A stretch of 56,073 bases of DNA, taken from an uncultured Myxococcaceae bacterium (GTDB lineage: Bacteria; Myxococcota_A; Polyangia; Polyangiales; Ga0077539). The DNA lies in NCBI GenBank assembly GCA_945952225.1, contig CAMFHP010000045.1, positions 1 through 56,073 on the forward strand, read 5' to 3'. Of the stretch, positions 53,156 through 56,073 are shown one piece after another. Both the position numbers and the translations under genes were made by a program. Every line of letters starts with the position of its first letter. The first letter of the stretch is position 1. The notes below the pieces were generated by a model, which saw nothing but the letters and a program-made list of their open reading frames with translations, ran no database searches and had not been told where the DNA came from.

Positions 53156-54346
53156 GTGAACCCGGGACTGCACCTCTTCGACACCGCCCTCGGCACCGCG
53201 GGACTCTCCTGGGACGCGCGCGGACTCCTCGCCGTGCAACTCCCCGAGCGCAACGCCGACGAGACCCGCGCGAAGCTCCTCGCCCGCACGCCCGACGCCC
53301 GCGACGCGCCCGTTCCCGACTGGGTGCGCGACGTGGCCGCGCGCATCACCGCGCACCTCGGCGGCGCGCCCGCGCGCTACGACGACGTACCCCTCGCGCT
53401 CGACACGGTGCCCGCGTTCCACCGTGCGACCTACGAGGTCACCCGCGCGGTGCACAGCGGCACCACGGCGTCGTACGGCGACCTCGCGAAGCAGCTCGGA
53501 CGCGCCGGTGCCGCGCGCGCCATCGGGCAGGCCATGGCGCGCAATCCGTGGCCCGTGGTGGTGCCGTGTCACCGCGTGCTGGCCCGCGCGGGCGGAGCGG
53601 GCGGCTTCTCGGCGTGGGGCGGTGTGATCACGAAGGCGAAGCTGCTGGAGATCGAGCGCGTGCGCCTCGAAGGCACGCACCAGCCCTCGCTCGTCGCGAC
53701 GATGGGCGACGCGCATTTCGACCGTGAGGCCGCGGTGAAACATCTCGCGTCGCGCGACCGCACGCTGGGCGCGTGGATGGCGAAGCTCGGCGCCTTCACG
53801 ATGGAGGTCGAGGCGACGCAGAGCGTGTACGAGGCCGTCGCGCGCGCCGTCGTGTACCAGCAGCTCACGGGCCGGGCCGCGGCCACGATCTGGTCGCGCG
53901 TGAAGGCGCTCTCAGGCGACGGAAGCTTCCTCACGCCCGACGCGATGGCGCGCATGGAGACCGACGCGTTGCGCGCGGTGGGGCTCTCGGCGGCGAAGGC
54001 GGCGGCGTTGAAGGACCTCGCGCAGAAGTGCCTCGAAGGGCGCATCCCCGACGCGGCGCAGGCCCACGCGATGGATGACGAAGCGCTTGTGGAAGCGCTT
54101 ACCGAAGTGCGCGGCGTCGGTCGCTGGACCGTGGAGATGCTGTTGATGTTCCGCCTCGGTCGCGCCGACGTGCTGCCCCTCGGCGACTACGGCGTGCGCA
54201 ACGGGGCGCGGCTCGCGTTCGGGCTCCGCGAGATGCCCGACGAGGCGTGGCTCGCGCGGCGCGGCGAGAAGTGGAAGCCCTTCCGTTCCGTGGCGAGCTG
54301 GTACCTCTGGCGCGTGGTCGATGCGGTGAAGGGCGGCACCTGGTGA
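53156..54346 (+). CDS. Fusion of O6-alkylguanine alkyltransferase and AlkA-like DNA glycosylase
   Basis: 396 aa. N-terminal alkyltransferase (about 1-175): LHLFDTALGTAGLSWDARGLLAV, SYGDLAKQLGRAGAARAIGQAMARNPWPVVVPCHRV with the acceptor Cys138 in PCHR and GGFSAWGGV. C-terminal HhH-GPD 3-methyladenine glycosylase (about 185-396): AVVYQQLTGRAAATIW, HhH LTEVRGVGRWTVEMLL (315-330), and the catalytic Asp344 in LPLGDYGVRNG. Both active sites are intact, so direct reversal and base excision of alkyl damage are in one protein. GTG at 53156 matches the alkyltransferase start; ATG 53105 is an alternative. Coupled to the next gene by GTGA. Confidence 0.91.
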   Translation: MNPGLHLFDTALGTAGLSWDARGLLAVQLPERNADETRAKLLARTPDARDAPVPDWVRDVAARITAHLGGAPARYDDVPLALDTVPAFHRATYEVTRAVHSGTTASYGDLAKQLGRAGAARAIGQAMARNPWPVVVPCHRVLARAGGAGGFSAWGGVITKAKLLEIERVRLEGTHQPSLVATMGDAHFDREAAVKHLASRDRTLGAWMAKLGAFTMEVEATQSVYEAVARAVVYQQLTGRAAATIWSRVKALSGDGSFLTPDAMARMETDALRAVGLSAAKAAALKDLAQKCLEGRIPDAAQAHAMDDEALVEALTEVRGVGRWTVEMLLMFRLGRADVLPLGDYGVRNGARLAFGLREMPDEAWLARRGEKWKPFRSVASWYLWRVVDAVKGGTW

Positions 54347-54972
54347 GGCCCGCGGCGGTGGCGCTCGCGGCGCTGCTGATGCCCTCCGCGGCGCGCGCGC
54401 AGGCCCCGTGGACGGACCCGACGCCCACCTCCCCTCCCCGCGTCGCCGACCTCACGCGCTGGGCGCCGGGACGCGCGATGTGGTGGATCCAATCGTCGTC
54501 GGAGTCCCCGCAGCGCGTGGTGATCGAGCACCGTCGCAACGCCGCGATGACGTGGACGCGCGACGCGCCGCCGAACCTCCTCGGATCGGGAACGTGCACC
54601 ACGCCTTGCGCGCTCTACGTGCCCACGGACGCGTACCTCCTGCTGCGCGCCGACGGCGACGGGATGCGTCGCACCGAGGAGTCCGTCGCGCTGCCCGCGG
54701 GGGATCTTCGCGTAACGCTTCGCGCGGCCTCGCAGGCGCAGTGGAACCTCGGCGTCGGCGCGGTGGCCCTCGGCGCGACGCTGCTCGCGGCGATCACGGG
54801 ACTCACGCTCGCGTCGCAGTTCGGCGACGGCGATGCACCGTCACGCACCACGATGCTCGGCGTGGGCCTCGGTGCGGGCGCGCTGCTGGCCGTGGGGATT
54901 CCGCTGCTCGTGGTGAACCGCACGGGGGTGTCGCGCGCGGTTCCGCTCGCGGGGCCTCGCGAAGCCCGGTAG
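54343..54972 (+). CDS. Secreted or membrane protein of unknown function
   Basis: 209 aa from the GTG overlapping the previous stop. Signal peptide (AAVALAALLMPSAARAQ, about 1-20), then an Arg/Pro-rich extracellular part with a CTTPC motif (about 85-90), and two transmembrane helices near the C-terminus (GAVALGATLLAAITGLTLA; VGLGAGALLAVGIPLLVV). No family recognised. Similar short two-helix proteins with PEGA-like entry (YLLLRADGDGMRR, LRVTLRAASQ) occur in myxobacteria. Confidence 0.75.
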   Translation: MRPAAVALAALLMPSAARAQAPWTDPTPTSPPRVADLTRWAPGRAMWWIQSSSESPQRVVIEHRRNAAMTWTRDAPPNLLGSGTCTTPCALYVPTDAYLLLRADGDGMRRTEESVALPAGDLRVTLRAASQAQWNLGVGAVALGATLLAAITGLTLASQFGDGDAPSRTTMLGVGLGAGALLAVGIPLLVVNRTGVSRAVPLAGPREAR

Positions 54973-54987
54973 CGTCGCGCGACGCGC

Positions 54988-55935
54988 ATGCGTCCGCTGC
55001 TTCCTCTCGACACGCCCGATGCCGAAGCCCGCGTTGTGTCGGCGTTGCGGGTGCTGGCGGGCGCGGCCGCCGATCGCGACGCGTTCACCTTCACGCGGCA
55101 GGGCGTGGCAGTGACGGTGACCTACCTCTCGGGGTCGAGCACCTCGCTCTCGCTGCGCGCGCACTACCCCTCGGTGCCCACGGGCACACCGCTCACGGGA
55201 CACCTTCGCGCCGTGCGTCCGATGGCGCTGGCGCTGCGCCCCGAGGTCGATTCGGACCGTCGCGCGAAGCGTCGCGGCATCTCGGTGGAGACCCAGACCG
55301 ACGACGCCCTCTTCGACACCGAGGTCTACGTCGAGACGCCGTCGCCGCCCGAGGTCGCGCGTCGTGTGCTGGCCGAGCAGGCGTTGCGCGACGCGGTGCG
55401 CGAGCTGTTGCGCGTGGGGGTGGGCTCGCTGGTGATCGACGACGACCACCAGTCGGTGCACGTGCAGCTCACGGCGCGGACGCACTTCGAAGCGTGGTCG
55501 TCGCGGGCCTCGCTGCTGGTCGATCTGTTCACGACGGTGGCGCGCCTGTGCCCGAAGGTCGAGACGCGCTACGGCGACGAGCACCCTGCCCCGCCGGGCG
55601 CATCGACGGCGCCGCTGGCGGCGGTGGCGCTCGTGGCGACGGTGGCGATGGTGGGGTGCATCCTGACGCTTCCGCCCGACGTGTGCCGCGGACCGTGCAC
55701 GCCCGAAGGATGCCCGTTGCTGGTGTTCAACGATCCCCGCTGCTGGCAGCCGCACGCGATGGGCCTGACGCTCGCCGCGATGATGTGGGTGGGCGCGCAG
55801 GTGTTCATCGGACGCCGCCTCGTGGGCCGCTCGGACTCGCACCGGCTGCGGACCGCGTTCGCCATCGCGTCGGCCTGCGCGGCGATTCCGGTGGGCGAGG
55901 TCGTGGGCATGGTCACGCTCTGGCTCGGGCGCTGA
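54988..55935 (+). CDS. Hypothetical membrane protein
   Basis: 315 aa. The first 200 residues are soluble and beta-rich (VTVTYLSGSSTSLSLRAHYP; RYGDEHPAPPG), apparently cytoplasmic or periplasmic. Then three hydrophobic helices: APLAAVALVATVAMVGCIL, AMGLTLAAMMWVGAQVFI, and AFAIASACAAIPVGEVVGMVTLWLG, with a Cys-rich loop (CRGPCTPEGCPLL) between the first two. No family recognised. Starts 15 bp after the previous gene, so probably cotranscribed. Confidence 0.78.
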   Translation: MRPLLPLDTPDAEARVVSALRVLAGAAADRDAFTFTRQGVAVTVTYLSGSSTSLSLRAHYPSVPTGTPLTGHLRAVRPMALALRPEVDSDRRAKRRGISVETQTDDALFDTEVYVETPSPPEVARRVLAEQALRDAVRELLRVGVGSLVIDDDHQSVHVQLTARTHFEAWSSRASLLVDLFTTVARLCPKVETRYGDEHPAPPGASTAPLAAVALVATVAMVGCILTLPPDVCRGPCTPEGCPLLVFNDPRCWQPHAMGLTLAAMMWVGAQVFIGRRLVGRSDSHRLRTAFAIASACAAIPVGEVVGMVTLWLGR

Positions 55936-56003
55936 CGGGGCTGCGCGCGGGTCGAGGGCGGGGGTTCGAGGGCGGCAGCGGCGCACTCCGGGGGCGTGTG
56001 CGG

Positions 56004-56073
56004 TTCTGCCAGCGTGGGAATGGCGTTCTTCGAACGCGAGGGAGCTTCTGCCAGCGTGGCAATGGCGTTCTTC
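56004..56073. repeat. 42-bp tandem repeat with palindromes, cut by the window end
   Basis: TTCTGCCAGCGTGG(G/C)AATGGCGTTCTTC occurs at 56004 and 56046, an exact 42-bp period, running off the end. In the first copy GCGTTC-TTC-GAACGC (56023-56037) is a perfect 6-bp palindrome and GCCA...TGGC (56008-56024) a second. The layout (one tight 6-bp-arm palindrome plus a weaker one, spaced 42-43 bp) matches that of the 14 kb array, although the sequence is different. Confidence 0.72.

Overview
GC-rich chromosomal window from what looks like a myxobacterium (Myxococcota, probably the Polyangia side). The clues are very high GC with strong third-position bias, many Cys-anchored lipoproteins with Asp/Ala- or Pro-rich stalks, C-termini of the MYXO-CTERM kind (Cys, one hydrophobic helix, Arg cluster), a huge MopE-like/RCC1-repeat lipoprotein, an FHA-domain ABC transporter, a Lys-extended HU and a TRAP receptor paired with a TatT protein. 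The taxonomy is inference; no rRNA, tRNA, IS element, integrase, phage gene or CRISPR array was seen.

Layout. 1-2.7 kb (minus): a DnaK-like ATPase running off the left edge, a zincin-like protein and a poly-proline lipoprotein. 2.8-7.7 kb: lolA, a GT4 glycosyltransferase, murB, apaG and a GNAT protein (envelope housekeeping). 7.8-11.7 kb: a 1313-aa surface lipoprotein with 6 MopE-like Cys repeats and 14 RCC1-like repeats, closed by a clear terminator. 11.8-14 kb (minus): an HtrA-type protease and pyrF. 14.06-14.24 kb: a 43-bp tandem repeat array built of palindromes. 14.3-19.9 kb (minus): a complete tripartite heavy-metal RND efflux operon. 20-25.6 kb (minus): a heat-shock operon grpE-dnaK-dnaJ-dnaJ-GST. 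25.8-27.9 kb (minus): TRAP transporter parts tatT and dctP. 28.2-30.7 kb (plus): three secreted proteins including a matrixin-like protease and a phosphodiester glycosidase. 30.8-33.8 kb: nadC-birA facing gltA.

33.9-38.45 kb (minus) holds the most unusual unit: a Fur-box-like palindrome followed by an 827-aa lipoprotein of unknown family and, 4 bp later, a beta-propeller fused to a dihaem cytochrome c peroxidase/MauG-like domain. A 520-bp gap with a 52-bp inverted repeat separates it from the HU gene. 39.4-44.4 kb: a LEA-2 lipoprotein, a triple-FHA ABC transporter and purK. 44.5-47.6 kb (plus): a thioesterase with a His-rich tail, cysK-cysE (cysteine synthesis) and a roadblock-like protein. 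47.6-56 kb: M20 peptidase, a small protein, a Cys-rich lipoprotein, sspB, miaB-gamma carbonic anhydrase, an Ogt-AlkA fusion for alkylation repair, and two membrane/secreted proteins. A second palindrome-bearing repeat of 42-bp period begins at the right edge.

All gene calls come from reading translations and motifs by eye; starts are chosen from RBS, overlap and signal-peptide logic and are less certain than stops.
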